DNA of 15,995 nt from Paraprevotella sp. Lineage in GTDB: Bacteria; Bacteroidota; Bacteroidia; Bacteroidales; Bacteroidaceae. The stretch covers positions 1 to 15,995 of the forward strand of contig JAFOXE010000059.1 of NCBI GenBank assembly GCA_017425765.1. The letters are read 5' to 3'. The notes under the pieces were generated by a model, which did no database searches, was not told the origin of the DNA, and saw only the letters and a program-made list of their open reading frames with translations. Shown piece after piece: positions 7,153 to 15,098 of this stretch. Within the stretch, counting starts at the first letter, position 1, and each line of letters starts with the position of its first letter. Made by a program: the position numbers and the translations under genes.

Positions 7153-7230
7153 GCACTAGGGGTGCCTTAACACAACAGGCTGAGAACATACCCTCATCAT
7201 CTGAACCGGATAATACCGGCGTAGAGAAAA
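7153..7230 (+). promoter_or_regulatory. TPP riboswitch (THI element)
   Basis: The conserved aptamer parts occur in order: CACTAGGGGTGCC (7154-7166), GGCTGAGA (7179-7186 region), ACATACCC, CTGAACCGGATAATACCGG (7201-7219) and GCGTAGAGAAA (7219-7229). This matches the TPP-sensing THI box, including CUGAGA and GAUAAU, the parts that hold the pyrimidine and the pyrophosphate helix. The element ends only 7 bases before the ATG of the receptor gene, and no terminator stem lies between, so control of translation is more likely than attenuation. TPP made by the last gene of the operon would repress uptake. The usual 3' P1 strand is not visible. Confidence 0.93.
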
Positions 7231-7236
7231 CATTAT

Positions 7237-9528
7237 ATGAAAAAAACACTTATTTTTTTCGGCCACGGCCGAAATCGTTTCTTGGGAGTATTACTCCTTG
7301 TCGTATTCAATGTGTGCACCATTCGTGCCCATCAATTGAACGTGTCGGACACGCTGCAATCGAACGAATTGCAGGAAGTGGAAATCATTTCTACACGAGC
7401 CACTGCAAGCACGCCAATTGCCTTTACAAATCTAAGTAAAGAGCAAATTGGCAAGTACAACAACGGGCAAGACCTTACGTACCTGATGTCGGGAACCCCC
7501 AGTGTGGTGACCACAAGCGACGCCGGTGGCGGAATAGGCTACACAACCCTTCGCGTTCGTGGAACTGACGGAACAAGAATCAATGTAACCGTCAACGGAA
7601 TCCCGATGAATGATGCCGAAAGTCACAACGTTTTTTGGGTAAATATGCCAGACTTGGCATCGTCGTTGCAAGATGTGCAAATTCAACGCGGAGCAGGAAC
7701 TTCCACCAATGGCTCCGGTGCTTTTGGTGCCAGCCTCAACATGCGAACCACACGGGCCAATGCCACACCTTATGCCGAATTTCATGGCTCATACGGGTCT
7801 TTTCAAACGCATAAAGAAACCTTCAAAGTGGGAAGTGGCCTGATTAACGACCACTGGATGTTCAATGCCCGACTCTCGAACATCGGCACAAAAGGTTACA
7901 TCGACCGTGCTTCTGTGGGCATGAAATCTTTTTATCTGCAAGGCGGCTACTACAACGAAAACACATCTGTGGAAGTCTTGTCGTTTGGTGGTCAGGAGGA
8001 AACCTATCACGCATGGAATTATGCATCAAAAGAGGAAATGGAGCAGCACAACAGCCGTCGTTACAACTCATGCGGATATATGTACACCGACGAGTTTGGT
8101 TTTGAACATTTCTACGACGACCAAACTGATAACTACACACAAATACATTACCAACTTTTGGCCAACCACAGATTTTCTCCTTCATGGAATCTGAACGTAG
8201 GGCTTCACTACACCAAGGGCGACGGATACTATCAAGAGTATAAGACTAATCGCAAATTGGTGGAGTATGGCTTGTCGCCCTTCGTCTACGACAACCAAAC
8301 CGTAAAGAAAAGCGATTTGGTACGTAAGAAAGCCATGGACAACGGCTTTGGGGGCGGTATATTCTCACTTACATACCGAAACAAGCAAAGCACCACCACA
8401 TTGGGCGGTGGCCTGAACCGATACGAAGGAGAGCACTATGGAAATGTGCTTTGGGTGAAGAACTACATAGGAAATGCCGACCCCAACAAAGAGTACTACC
8501 GCAACCAAGGAAACAAAAACGACGGTAATCTGTATGTTAAAACGCAATACGAGTTTTGGAAAGGAGTGAGTGCATATGCCGACTTGCAATATCGCCACAT
8601 CACCTATACCATAAACGGAACCAACGATAAATGGTACGGGGATGCTCCACAACAATTGTGTATTGACAAAAAATTCAACTTCTTCAATCCTAAGGTGGGA
8701 CTTAATTGGCAGATTTCTCCCAAGCATAGAACTTATGCCTCGTTCAGCGTAGCCCACAAGGAACCCACCCGAAACAATTATACGGACGGCTACCTGACCC
8801 AACACCCCAAGGCTGAACGCCTGCACGATTATGAGTTAGGCTATCAATACGAAGATACGTATTGGCACGCAGGAATAAATTTGTACTACATGGACTATAA
8901 AGACCAATTAGTTCTGACGGGAGAATTGAACGAGATAGGCGAAGCCGTGGCTGCCAACGTTCCCCAAAGCTACCGTTTGGGTATGGAACTAAGCGCCGGA
9001 CTAAAACTTCCCTGCGGATTTTCATGGAGCGCCAACGCCACCTTAAGCCGTAATCGCATACGCAATTTCCAAGAAACCTTATACGGCTACGACGAGGAAT
9101 GGAACGAGCTACCCCCTTTGCAAATCAACCACGGTTCTACCCACATTGCCTTCTCACCGGAATTTATAGGAAACAATCTATTGGAATATGAACACAAAGG
9201 TTTCTCCATCGGATTACAGTCACAATACGTGAGTGAGCAGTATATGAGTAATGCAGATGTAGATGCACACAAATTGGATGCTTACTTCGTGAACAACCTA
9301 CACCTAAGCTATACATTTAAGCCTTACAAGTTGAAATCAGTTAAAGTTGGTGCGTCAATCTACAATCTATTCAACGAAGAATATGAAAACAATGGATGGG
9401 CATCAAGTGACTATACCGGAAGCCTAAACGCTCAAGGGCAACCCACACTGAACATACGAAACAACTATACGGGGTATGCAGCACAAGCCGGAACACATGT
9501 TATGGGGCACCTATCCATTGCCTTTTAA
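7237..9528 (+). CDS. TonB-dependent outer-membrane receptor, probably for thiamine
   Basis: A 763-residue outer-membrane transporter. The signal peptide covers about residues 1-32, with a long basic start (GHGRNR) and a hydrophobic core (FLGVLLLVVFNVC). A TonB-box-like stretch, LQEVEIIST (45-53), comes next, then the plug domain (about 56-171: LRVRGTDGTRINVTVNGIPMND, QIQRGAGTSTNGSGAFGASLNMRT), and then a 22-strand-type barrel ending in the terminal Phe (HLSIAF). No carboxypeptidase-like N-terminal domain is present, unlike SusC. Substrate assignment rests on the TPP riboswitch directly upstream and the thiamine transporter and kinase directly downstream; receptors in this arrangement are known to take up thiamine in Bacteroides. 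The start at 7237 gives a plausible signal peptide. A perfect inverted repeat lies at codons 7-13. Confidence 0.9.
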   Translation: MKKTLIFFGHGRNRFLGVLLLVVFNVCTIRAHQLNVSDTLQSNELQEVEIISTRATASTPIAFTNLSKEQIGKYNNGQDLTYLMSGTPSVVTTSDAGGGIGYTTLRVRGTDGTRINVTVNGIPMNDAESHNVFWVNMPDLASSLQDVQIQRGAGTSTNGSGAFGASLNMRTTRANATPYAEFHGSYGSFQTHKETFKVGSGLINDHWMFNARLSNIGTKGYIDRASVGMKSFYLQGGYYNENTSVEVLSFGGQEETYHAWNYASKEEMEQHNSRRYNSCGYMYTDEFGFEHFYDDQTDNYTQIHYQLLANHRFSPSWNLNVGLHYTKGDGYYQEYKTNRKLVEYGLSPFVYDNQTVKKSDLVRKKAMDNGFGGGIFSLTYRNKQSTTTLGGGLNRYEGEHYGNVLWVKNYIGNADPNKEYYRNQGNKNDGNLYVKTQYEFWKGVSAYADLQYRHITYTINGTNDKWYGDAPQQLCIDKKFNFFNPKVGLNWQISPKHRTYASFSVAHKEPTRNNYTDGYLTQHPKAERLHDYELGYQYEDTYWHAGINLYYMDYKDQLVLTGELNEIGEAVAANVPQSYRLGMELSAGLKLPCGFSWSANATLSRNRIRNFQETLYGYDEEWNELPPLQINHGSTHIAFSPEFIGNNLLEYEHKGFSIGLQSQYVSEQYMSNADVDAHKLDAYFVNNLHLSYTFKPYKLKSVKVGASIYNLFNEEYENNGWASSDYTGSLNAQGQPTLNIRNNYTGYAAQAGTHVMGHLSIAF
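7257..7274 (+). repeat. Perfect inverted repeat just inside the receptor gene
   Basis: TTTCGGCC (7257-7264) and GGCCGAAA (7267-7274) are perfect complements separated by AC; the realistic stem would be six pairs with a six-base loop, or slightly longer. It lies 20 bases after the A of the ATG, right behind A7 and T7 runs. No T tract follows, so it does not look like a terminator. It may lower translation initiation or be a chance result of codon choice. Confidence 0.5.
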
Positions 9529-9537
9529 TCATACGAA

Positions 9538-10119
9538 ATGAACTATTTGGAAATCATAGGAACAACAGTCGGTCTTGCCTATTTGTGGCTTGAATATAAA
9601 GCCAGCATATACCTTTGGGTGGCCGGGCTCATCATGCCTGCCATCTACATAGTGGTGTACTACGAAGCCGGACTATATGCCGATGCGGGCATCAATGTGT
9701 ACTATCTGTTGGCCGGAATCTATGGCATCTACTATTGGATAAAGCAAAAAAATAGTGGCTCATCCCAAGTAGACACTACCGAATTGCCCATCACATATAC
9801 CCCAAGACACACGTGGCCACGGTTAGTTCTTACATTTGTACTAGCATTTGTTGCACTATCTATTATACTAATGCGCTTCACCGACAGTGATGTGCCCGTA
9901 TGGGATGCATTCACCACGGCACTCAGCATTGTGGGAATGTGGATGTTGGCCCGAAAACACATAGAACAATGGTGGATATGGATTGTGGTGGATGTAGTGT
10001 GCGTAGGATTGTATCTGTACAAAGAACTCTACTTTACCGCCGGTCTATATGCTCTTTATTCGGTGATAGCCTTCTTAGGCTATAAAAAATGGAAAGAACT
10101 TATGAAACAACAAGCATGA
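9538..10119 (+). CDS. pnuT: PnuC-family thiamine transporter (PnuT)
   Basis: A 193-residue inner-membrane protein of the PnuC/SWEET-like fold, with about seven membrane segments (roughly 6-18, 22-42, 50-68, 96-113, 122-138, 145-162, 166-182). The aromatic-rich EQWWIWIVVDVV stretch (143-154) is the family hallmark around the substrate site. PnuC members use facilitated diffusion and depend on phosphorylation of the substrate inside the cell. NadR-coupled members carry nicotinamide riboside, and members next to TPP riboswitches and a thiamine kinase carry thiamine. The adjacent thiamine pyrophosphokinase, whose ATG overlaps this stop codon, decides for thiamine. The gene starts 10 bases after the receptor stop. 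Confidence 0.9.
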   Translation: MNYLEIIGTTVGLAYLWLEYKASIYLWVAGLIMPAIYIVVYYEAGLYADAGINVYYLLAGIYGIYYWIKQKNSGSSQVDTTELPITYTPRHTWPRLVLTFVLAFVALSIILMRFTDSDVPVWDAFTTALSIVGMWMLARKHIEQWWIWIVVDVVCVGLYLYKELYFTAGLYALYSVIAFLGYKKWKELMKQQA

Positions 10120-10754
10120 ACACTCTCATAGATTTTTGCCCCGAAGCCGTAATACTTGGGGGCGGTGACTATCCCACGCATCCTCTACCCCTGAAATGGT
10201 TACACTCCACCAAGCATATTGTGTGCTGCGATGGAGCCGCCACTAATCTGTTAGCAAAGAACCTGAAACCTTGGCGCATTGTGGGAGATGGCGACTCACT
10301 GAGCCCCCAATTACAAGAAGAATATAAGGACATTCTTAGACGAAATCCTGACCAAGAAACCAACGACCAAACCAAGGCCGTACAGTATTTGAAAGAAAAA
10401 GGATTTTGCCGAATTGCCATTATGGGAGCAACCGGAAAACGCGAAGATCACACCTTAGGCAATATCAGTTTGTTACTAGATTATATGCGAATGGGCATTG
10501 AAACAAGAATCTACACAGACCATGGGGCCTTTATTCCTTGTTGCAACAATCAAACCTTTTATTGTCCGCAAGGTTCTGCTGTTTCTATCTTCGCATTTGG
10601 AACCGAACAACTGCAAAGCGAAGGGTTACAATATCCCATCTATGATTTCAAAAGTTGGTGGCAGGGCACATTGAACCGCACGCTTTCCCCGCAATTCACC
10701 CTACGTGCGAAAGGCGATTACATTGTGTTCATCAATTATCCGGCAGCACCATAA
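10116..10754 (+). CDS. thiN: Thiamine pyrophosphokinase
   Basis: Transfers pyrophosphate from ATP to thiamine, giving TPP and trapping imported vitamin. With the start at 10116 it has 212 residues. Motifs are AVILGGGDYP near the start, CCDGAA (37-42), the metal-binding VGDGDS (56-61), DQETNDQTKA (79-88) and GATGKREDHTLGN (104-116), followed by a beta-rich C-terminal thiamine-binding half (TLSPQFTLRAKGDYIVFI). I chose 10116 because its ATG overlaps the pnuT stop as ATGA, suggesting translational coupling. An ATG at 10089 would add nine residues (MERTYETTS) of no conserved character. The gene closes the operon and its product is the riboswitch ligand. The name tnr3 is also used for the Bacteroides gene. 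Confidence 0.92.
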   Translation: MNTLIDFCPEAVILGGGDYPTHPLPLKWLHSTKHIVCCDGAATNLLAKNLKPWRIVGDGDSLSPQLQEEYKDILRRNPDQETNDQTKAVQYLKEKGFCRIAIMGATGKREDHTLGNISLLLDYMRMGIETRIYTDHGAFIPCCNNQTFYCPQGSAVSIFAFGTEQLQSEGLQYPIYDFKSWWQGTLNRTLSPQFTLRAKGDYIVFINYPAAP

Positions 10755-10809
10755 CGTATGGGTATGTCGTATATGGTACGGGATAAAGTCCTGCCACCTT
10801 AATACAAAA

Positions 10810-10852
10810 GCCTCCCGAATAATGTCGACGACATATTGGGAGGCTTCTTTTT
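10810..10852. terminator. Terminator shared by convergent thiN and argF' genes
   Basis: GCCTCCC (10810-10816) pairs with GGGAGGC (10838-10844), and an inner stem of AAT-ATGTC/GACAT-ATT with one bulged base extends it. On the plus strand TTCTTTTT follows (10845-10852). On the minus strand the stem is followed by TTTTGTATT. It lies 56 bases after the thiN stop and 15-23 bases after the argF' stop, so it can serve both genes. Confidence 0.85.
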
Positions 10853-10866
10853 ATATCTTCGTACAA

Positions 10867-11829
10867 TTACAAAGACTCCAACATACGTTTCAACACTACC
10901 GTAGCAGAAATCTCACGATTGGCAGCTTCCGGAATAACCAAACTTGTGGGAGCCTCAATGACACCATCGGTTACAATCATGTTACGACGCACTGGCAAAC
11001 AATGCATAAAAAAGGCGTTGTTGGTAACTGCCATGTGAGCCTCGTCCACCGTCCAACTCATGTCCTTGCATAACACCTTACCATAATCTTCCGGACAGGT
11101 AACGCCGGGACAGCTCCAGTTCTTTGCGTAAATAAAGTCGGCACCCTCGAAGGCTTTCATTTGGTCGTATTCCACACGGGCATTACCCACAAACTTAGGA
11201 TCTAACTCGTAACCTTTAGGATGAGTAACTACAAAGTCTACATCTGCAGCGTTCATCCACTCGGCAAAAGAGTTAGGAACAGCTTGTGGAAGAGCCTTTG
11301 GGTGAGGTGCCCAAGTCAATACAACCTTCGGACGAGCAGTCTTCTTATACTCTTCCATTGTAATCAAGTCTGCAAAACTCTGCAAAGGATGCACGGTGGC
11401 ACTCTCCATAAAGAATACAGGTTTACCCGAATATTGGATGAACTGATTTAGAATTTTCTCCTCATAGTCGTCTTTACGGCTTTCGAAGGTGGCAAAAGAA
11501 CGTACTCCGATTATGTCGCAATAACTAGCCATGACAGGAATGGCCTCCAAAAGGTGTTCGCTCTTGTCGCTGTCCATCACCACGCCACGCTCGGTTTCTA
11601 ATTTCCATGCCCCTTGATTTACGTCCAAAACAATTACGTTCATGCCCAAATTAAGTGCAGCCTTTTGGGTGCTTAATCGAGTGCGGAGACTATTGTTGAA
11701 GAAGATGAGCAATGCGGTTTTATTTCGGCCTAATTCATTATATTTATATCTTTCCTTCTTGATTTCGAAGGCTTCTGCAAGGGCTGTATTCAGATTGCCC
11801 AAATCGCTTACATGCTGAAATACTTTCAT
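10867..11829 (-). CDS. argF': N-succinylornithine carbamoyltransferase
   Basis: Transfers the carbamoyl group from carbamoyl phosphate to N-succinylornithine, giving N-succinylcitrulline, the Bacteroidetes form of the arginine pathway. The 320 residues align closely, from memory, with the crystallised B. fragilis enzyme. Visible motifs are SLRTR (47-51) and HPLQ (147-150) for carbamoyl phosphate, HPKGYELDPK (203-212), and HCLPVRR (276-282). At residue 90, where B. fragilis has Pro and N-acetylornithine enzymes have Glu, this protein has Ser (SDKSEHLLEA). Published mutants of the acetyl enzyme with Ser, Pro, Ala or Val here prefer succinylornithine, so the succinyl substrate is expected. Relative to B. 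fragilis there is a small insertion near NWSCPGVTCPEDYG (238-250). It is the last gene of the argD-proC-proB-proA-argF' run, 26 bases after proA. Confidence 0.93.
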   Translation of the reverse strand: MKVFQHVSDLGNLNTALAEAFEIKKERYKYNELGRNKTALLIFFNNSLRTRLSTQKAALNLGMNVIVLDVNQGAWKLETERGVVMDSDKSEHLLEAIPVMASYCDIIGVRSFATFESRKDDYEEKILNQFIQYSGKPVFFMESATVHPLQSFADLITMEEYKKTARPKVVLTWAPHPKALPQAVPNSFAEWMNAADVDFVVTHPKGYELDPKFVGNARVEYDQMKAFEGADFIYAKNWSCPGVTCPEDYGKVLCKDMSWTVDEAHMAVTNNAFFMHCLPVRRNMIVTDGVIEAPTSLVIPEAANREISATVVLKRMLESL

Positions 11830-11855
11830 GTGATTTGTTTTTAGGGTTCTATTTA

Positions 11856-13103
11856 TTAGGAACGAACTTGTCCGTTTCCTTTAATTAACCATTTATAGGT
11901 AGTGATTTCTTCTAGTGCCATAGGGCCACGAGCGTGCAACTTTTGTGTACTGATGCCAATCTCAGCACCCAAGCCAAACTGGGCTCCATCGGTGAACGAT
12001 GTGGGAGCATTCACATAAACACAAGCAGCATCTACCGCGCGAGTAAATCGTTCGGCAGCCTCTGAATTTTCCGTTACGATACACTCACTATGACCGGAAC
12101 CATAATTACCGATATGCATAGTGGCTTCATCAACCGATGATACGGTCTTAATCGACATTTTATAGTCTAAGAACTCCATACCAAAATGTGCAGCATCAGC
12201 ATGCATCAACAATTCGGCGGGATATGTTCCACTTAGTGCATTGTAAGCCTCCACGTCTGCATAAATTACTACGTTGTGCGCAGACAATGGTTTACAGATT
12301 TCAACCAAATCTGTCAAACGACTACGATGAATCAACAAGCAGTCCAACGCATTGCACACACTGACACGTCGTGTCTTGGCATTGTTTACAATGGCCGTAC
12401 CTTTCTGCAAATCTGCCTCAACATCAAAGTAAGTATGACACACACCGGCTCCGGTTTCAATAACCGGTATGGTGGCGTTTTCACGGACAAACTGAATTAG
12501 GGCACTACTGCCTCTAGGGATAATAAGGTCTACCCAGCCATGAGCGTGCAATAGAGCAGCAGTAGCCTCTCTATCTGCCGGCAACAACTCCACGATATGA
12601 GGATTCACGCCAAACCGTTCCAACACAGAGTGTATGGTGTGAACGATGGCACGATTAGAAAAGTCGGCATCGCTTCCTCCTTTTAACACGCAAGCACTTC
12701 CTGCCTTCAAACACAAAGAAAACACATCGAAACTCACGTTTGGGCGGGCCTCATAGATGATGCCAATTACGCCAAAGGGCACACTGACGCGGCTAAGTTC
12801 CAAACCATTTGGAAGTGTTGTTTGCTTCAGTACACGGCCCAACGGCGAGGGAAGGCTAGCAACATTGCGCATATCCGATGCTATAGCCGAAATACGGTCG
12901 TGAGTAAGCTTCAAACGGTCGTACTTTGGATTGGCCTTATCCATACGAGCCAAATCTTTTTCGTTCTCAACCAAAATAAATTCGGTCTGCGCCTCAGCCT
13001 CATCAGCCACTGCATATAATATAGTGTTTATCTCTTTGTCGGTCAATTGCAGCAGACTTCTTCCTGCCTCTTTGACGCCTTGAAATACAGAAGTCAAGTC
13101 CAT
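11856..13103 (-). CDS. proA: Gamma-glutamyl phosphate reductase
   Basis: NADPH-dependent enzyme reducing glutamyl-5-phosphate to glutamate-5-semialdehyde, the second step of proline synthesis in the cytoplasm. The 415 residues match the family length. The aldehyde-dehydrogenase fold shows [19 protein letters not shown] (108-126), LKGGSDA (140-146), IPRGSSALI (195-203), [10 protein letters not shown] (216-225) and the catalytic Cys250 in SVCNALDC. It follows proB by 11 bases, so the kinase and the reductase, which must hand over an unstable acyl phosphate, are made together. Confidence 0.97.
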   Translation of the reverse strand: MDLTSVFQGVKEAGRSLLQLTDKEINTILYAVADEAEAQTEFILVENEKDLARMDKANPKYDRLKLTHDRISAIASDMRNVASLPSPLGRVLKQTTLPNGLELSRVSVPFGVIGIIYEARPNVSFDVFSLCLKAGSACVLKGGSDADFSNRAIVHTIHSVLERFGVNPHIVELLPADREATAALLHAHGWVDLIIPRGSSALIQFVRENATIPVIETGAGVCHTYFDVEADLQKGTAIVNNAKTRRVSVCNALDCLLIHRSRLTDLVEICKPLSAHNVVIYADVEAYNALSGTYPAELLMHADAAHFGMEFLDYKMSIKTVSSVDEATMHIGNYGSGHSECIVTENSEAAERFTRAVDAACVYVNAPTSFTDGAQFGLGAEIGISTQKLHARGPMALEEITTYKWLIKGNGQVRS

Positions 13104-13114
13104 CTTTCTCTTCT

Positions 13115-14209
13115 TTAATTTAGGTATAAATAGTCATAGTGCACCAAAGGTTTGCAATTATGCTGTCCCAGTTGTGCACGGGCTTCATCACTATTGCACG
13201 ATACCCTGCCGATACCCAACTCGCGACCATCAGCAGACATAATGCGAACCACATCGTCTTTTTCGAATGTGCCCTCCATGCGAATGATTCCCACCGGAAG
13301 TATACTTACTGCGCGAGGCTCTTGAAGTACACGTTCTGCCTTCTCATTCAAATACAAACATCCTTTAGCAAAACCACCGCTATGTGCAATCCATTTCTTG
13401 ACACTTGAGATAGCCTCTTGTTTGGGAAGGAAACGAGTACACACTACAGTGTCCGGCTCAAACAAAATACGGGGAAGTATTCTATCTTGACGACCATTGG
13501 CAATAATAACCTCGATGCCCTCGTCTGCCACACGATGCGCAATACTTGCCTTTGTAAGCATTCCACCTCTTCCAAAGTTTGATTTCGTCGTTTGAATGTA
13601 TTCCTGCACATCGTGTTCAGGAGTAATTTCTCGTATAACCTTCACTCCGGCGTCGCCGGGTTTTCCATTGTAAATACCGTCTACATTGCTTAGTATCAAT
13701 AGTGCCTGTGCATCCATCATGGTGGCAATTAGGCCGGATAATTCGTCGTTGTCTGTAAACATCAACTCGGTTACACTGATGGTATCATTCTCGTTTACAA
13801 TGGGTAGGACCCCACTTGATAACATCACCATCATGCAGTTACGTTGATTCAAATAATGACGACGTGTACCAAAACTTTCCTTCATCGTAAGGACTTGGCC
13901 CACCGGAATCCCGTGTTCGCGGAATAATTCATAATAGCGGTTGATAAGCTTCACCTGTCCCACAGCCGAGAACAACTGACGTTGATCCACGCTGTCGAGT
14001 CGTTTACAGGTTTCTACATCTAGATGAAGCTCGCTGCGACCACTAGCTACGGCACCCGAGGAAATAAGAATCACTTCTATGCCGGCTGCGCGTAGTTCCG
14101 CTATCTGATCAACCAACGCTGACATTCGGGTTACGTCCAATGTTCCATCGGCACGGGTCAATACATTGCTGCCTACCTTAACGGCTATTCGTTTATATTT
14201 CGTTTGCAT
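13115..14209 (-). CDS. proB: Glutamate 5-kinase
   Basis: Phosphorylates glutamate on the gamma-carboxylate, the first and usually proline-inhibited step of proline synthesis. The amino-acid kinase domain (about 1-255) shows KVGSNVL (11-17), SSGAVASG (51-58), NENDTIS (139-145), DNDELS (153-158) and [12 protein letters not shown] (213-224). A C-terminal PUA domain (about 278-364) is present, as in the E. coli type, so this is the full-length form. The gene lies between proC (14 bases upstream) and proA (11 bases downstream). No separate promoter is seen in these gaps. Confidence 0.97.
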   Translation of the reverse strand: MQTKYKRIAVKVGSNVLTRADGTLDVTRMSALVDQIAELRAAGIEVILISSGAVASGRSELHLDVETCKRLDSVDQRQLFSAVGQVKLINRYYELFREHGIPVGQVLTMKESFGTRRHYLNQRNCMMVMLSSGVLPIVNENDTISVTELMFTDNDELSGLIATMMDAQALLILSNVDGIYNGKPGDAGVKVIREITPEHDVQEYIQTTKSNFGRGGMLTKASIAHRVADEGIEVIIANGRQDRILPRILFEPDTVVCTRFLPKQEAISSVKKWIAHSGGFAKGCLYLNEKAERVLQEPRAVSILPVGIIRMEGTFEKDDVVRIMSADGRELGIGRVSCNSDEARAQLGQHNCKPLVHYDYLYLN

Positions 14210-14223
14210 TTACTCTGCTTTAG

Positions 14224-15018
14224 TTATTTTTTTGATGCGCGCAAACCTTGGATCACGCTGTTGGTGAATCCACCCTCTTCCATGGCATTAAGACCTCGTA
14301 TGGTGAGCCCACCGGGAGTAGTAACACGATCAATTTCCTCCTCGGGGTGACTACCATTACTTTCTAAGAGTTCTACTGCTCCTTTCATGGTTTGCATCAC
14401 AATCTTTTGTGCATCTTGAGCATAGAAACCTAATTCCACGCCACCCTCTGTAGCAGCACGAAGATATCGCATGGCATAAGCAATTCCGCATGAGGCAAGA
14501 GCAGTGCCTGCACCCATCAAACGTTCCTCCACCATCATAACCTCGCCCAGTTCACGGAAAATGGCTTGCATTTCCTCGTCTTGTTGTTGTGTAGTACGGG
14601 CCGCAGCCATGAAAGTCATACTGCTCTTAACAGCAATGGCGGTATTAGGAATTAGATAATAAGTAGGTGGAAGTTTATCATCTTCGCGTTTCAACCACGC
14701 TGAAATCTGCGACAGACCTACGCCACCTGCCATCGAAGCAACCATCTGACGGTCGTAATCCAACACTGGCTTTATCTCGTTGATAACTTCTTCTGCCTTC
14801 CATGGTTTAACTGCAAGGATAATCAAATCGGCATCCTTCACCGCATCCTTATTGTTCGTAGTCACCTTTATCGCCGGATATTCTGTACTCAAGTCCACTA
14901 ATTTGGGTATGGTAGGATTGGACACAACAATGTTGCTTGTACACACTTTGGTTCCGGAAGCTAGGCCACGAGCCACTGCACCTCCCATATTACCAGCTCC
15001 AATGATTGCTACTTTCAT
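14224..15018 (-). CDS. proC: Pyrroline-5-carboxylate reductase
   Basis: Reduces pyrroline-5-carboxylate to proline with NAD(P)H, the last step. With the start at 15018 it has 264 residues. The Rossmann motif GAGNMG (7-12) follows the first strand MKVAII, AVKPW lies at 69-73, PNTA at 124-127, and the substrate and dimer-interface signature TPGGLTIRGL plus the EGGF turn near 234-251. An in-frame ATG three codons upstream (15027) is possible, but MKVAII begins exactly at the conserved strand. It is 80 bases downstream of argD, the widest gap in this run, which contains a hairpin but no recognisable -7 element. Confidence 0.96.
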   Translation of the reverse strand: MKVAIIGAGNMGGAVARGLASGTKVCTSNIVVSNPTIPKLVDLSTEYPAIKVTTNNKDAVKDADLIILAVKPWKAEEVINEIKPVLDYDRQMVASMAGGVGLSQISAWLKREDDKLPPTYYLIPNTAIAVKSSMTFMAAARTTQQQDEEMQAIFRELGEVMMVEERLMGAGTALASCGIAYAMRYLRAATEGGVELGFYAQDAQKIVMQTMKGAVELLESNGSHPEEEIDRVTTPGGLTIRGLNAMEEGGFTNSVIQGLRASKK

Positions 15019-15041
15019 GATGAACATATATTTAAGAGATT

Positions 15042-15071
15042 AAGCCGATCGTCTTCTAATACGACCGGCTT
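15042..15071. other. Hairpin between argD and proC
   Basis: AAGCCGATCGT (15042-15052) and ACGACCGGCTT (15061-15071) are complementary apart from one A-C mismatch, with an 8-base loop. The T-rich end (TTTTCTTCT) is on the plus-strand side, where no gene ends. In the minus direction of argD and proC only TTAATCTCTT follows, so it is a weak terminator at best. It may cause partial read-through control or mark RNA processing. Confidence 0.5.
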
Positions 15072-15098
15072 TTCTTCTCTGTTTATTCTAATTGTTGA

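Noticed and set aside
8365..8826. Minus-strand open frame of 153 codons inside the TonB receptor
   Set aside because: It is antisense to barrel-coding sequence with no start context or known motif.
10089..10115. Upstream start for thiamine pyrophosphokinase
   Set aside because: The nine extra residues show no conserved features, and the ATG overlapping the pnuT stop is the more usual arrangement. The upstream start cannot be fully excluded.
10782..10800. Imperfect stem just after thiN as a second terminator
   Set aside because: Only about five pairs including G-T pairs, and no T tract; the clear terminator lies at 10810-10852.
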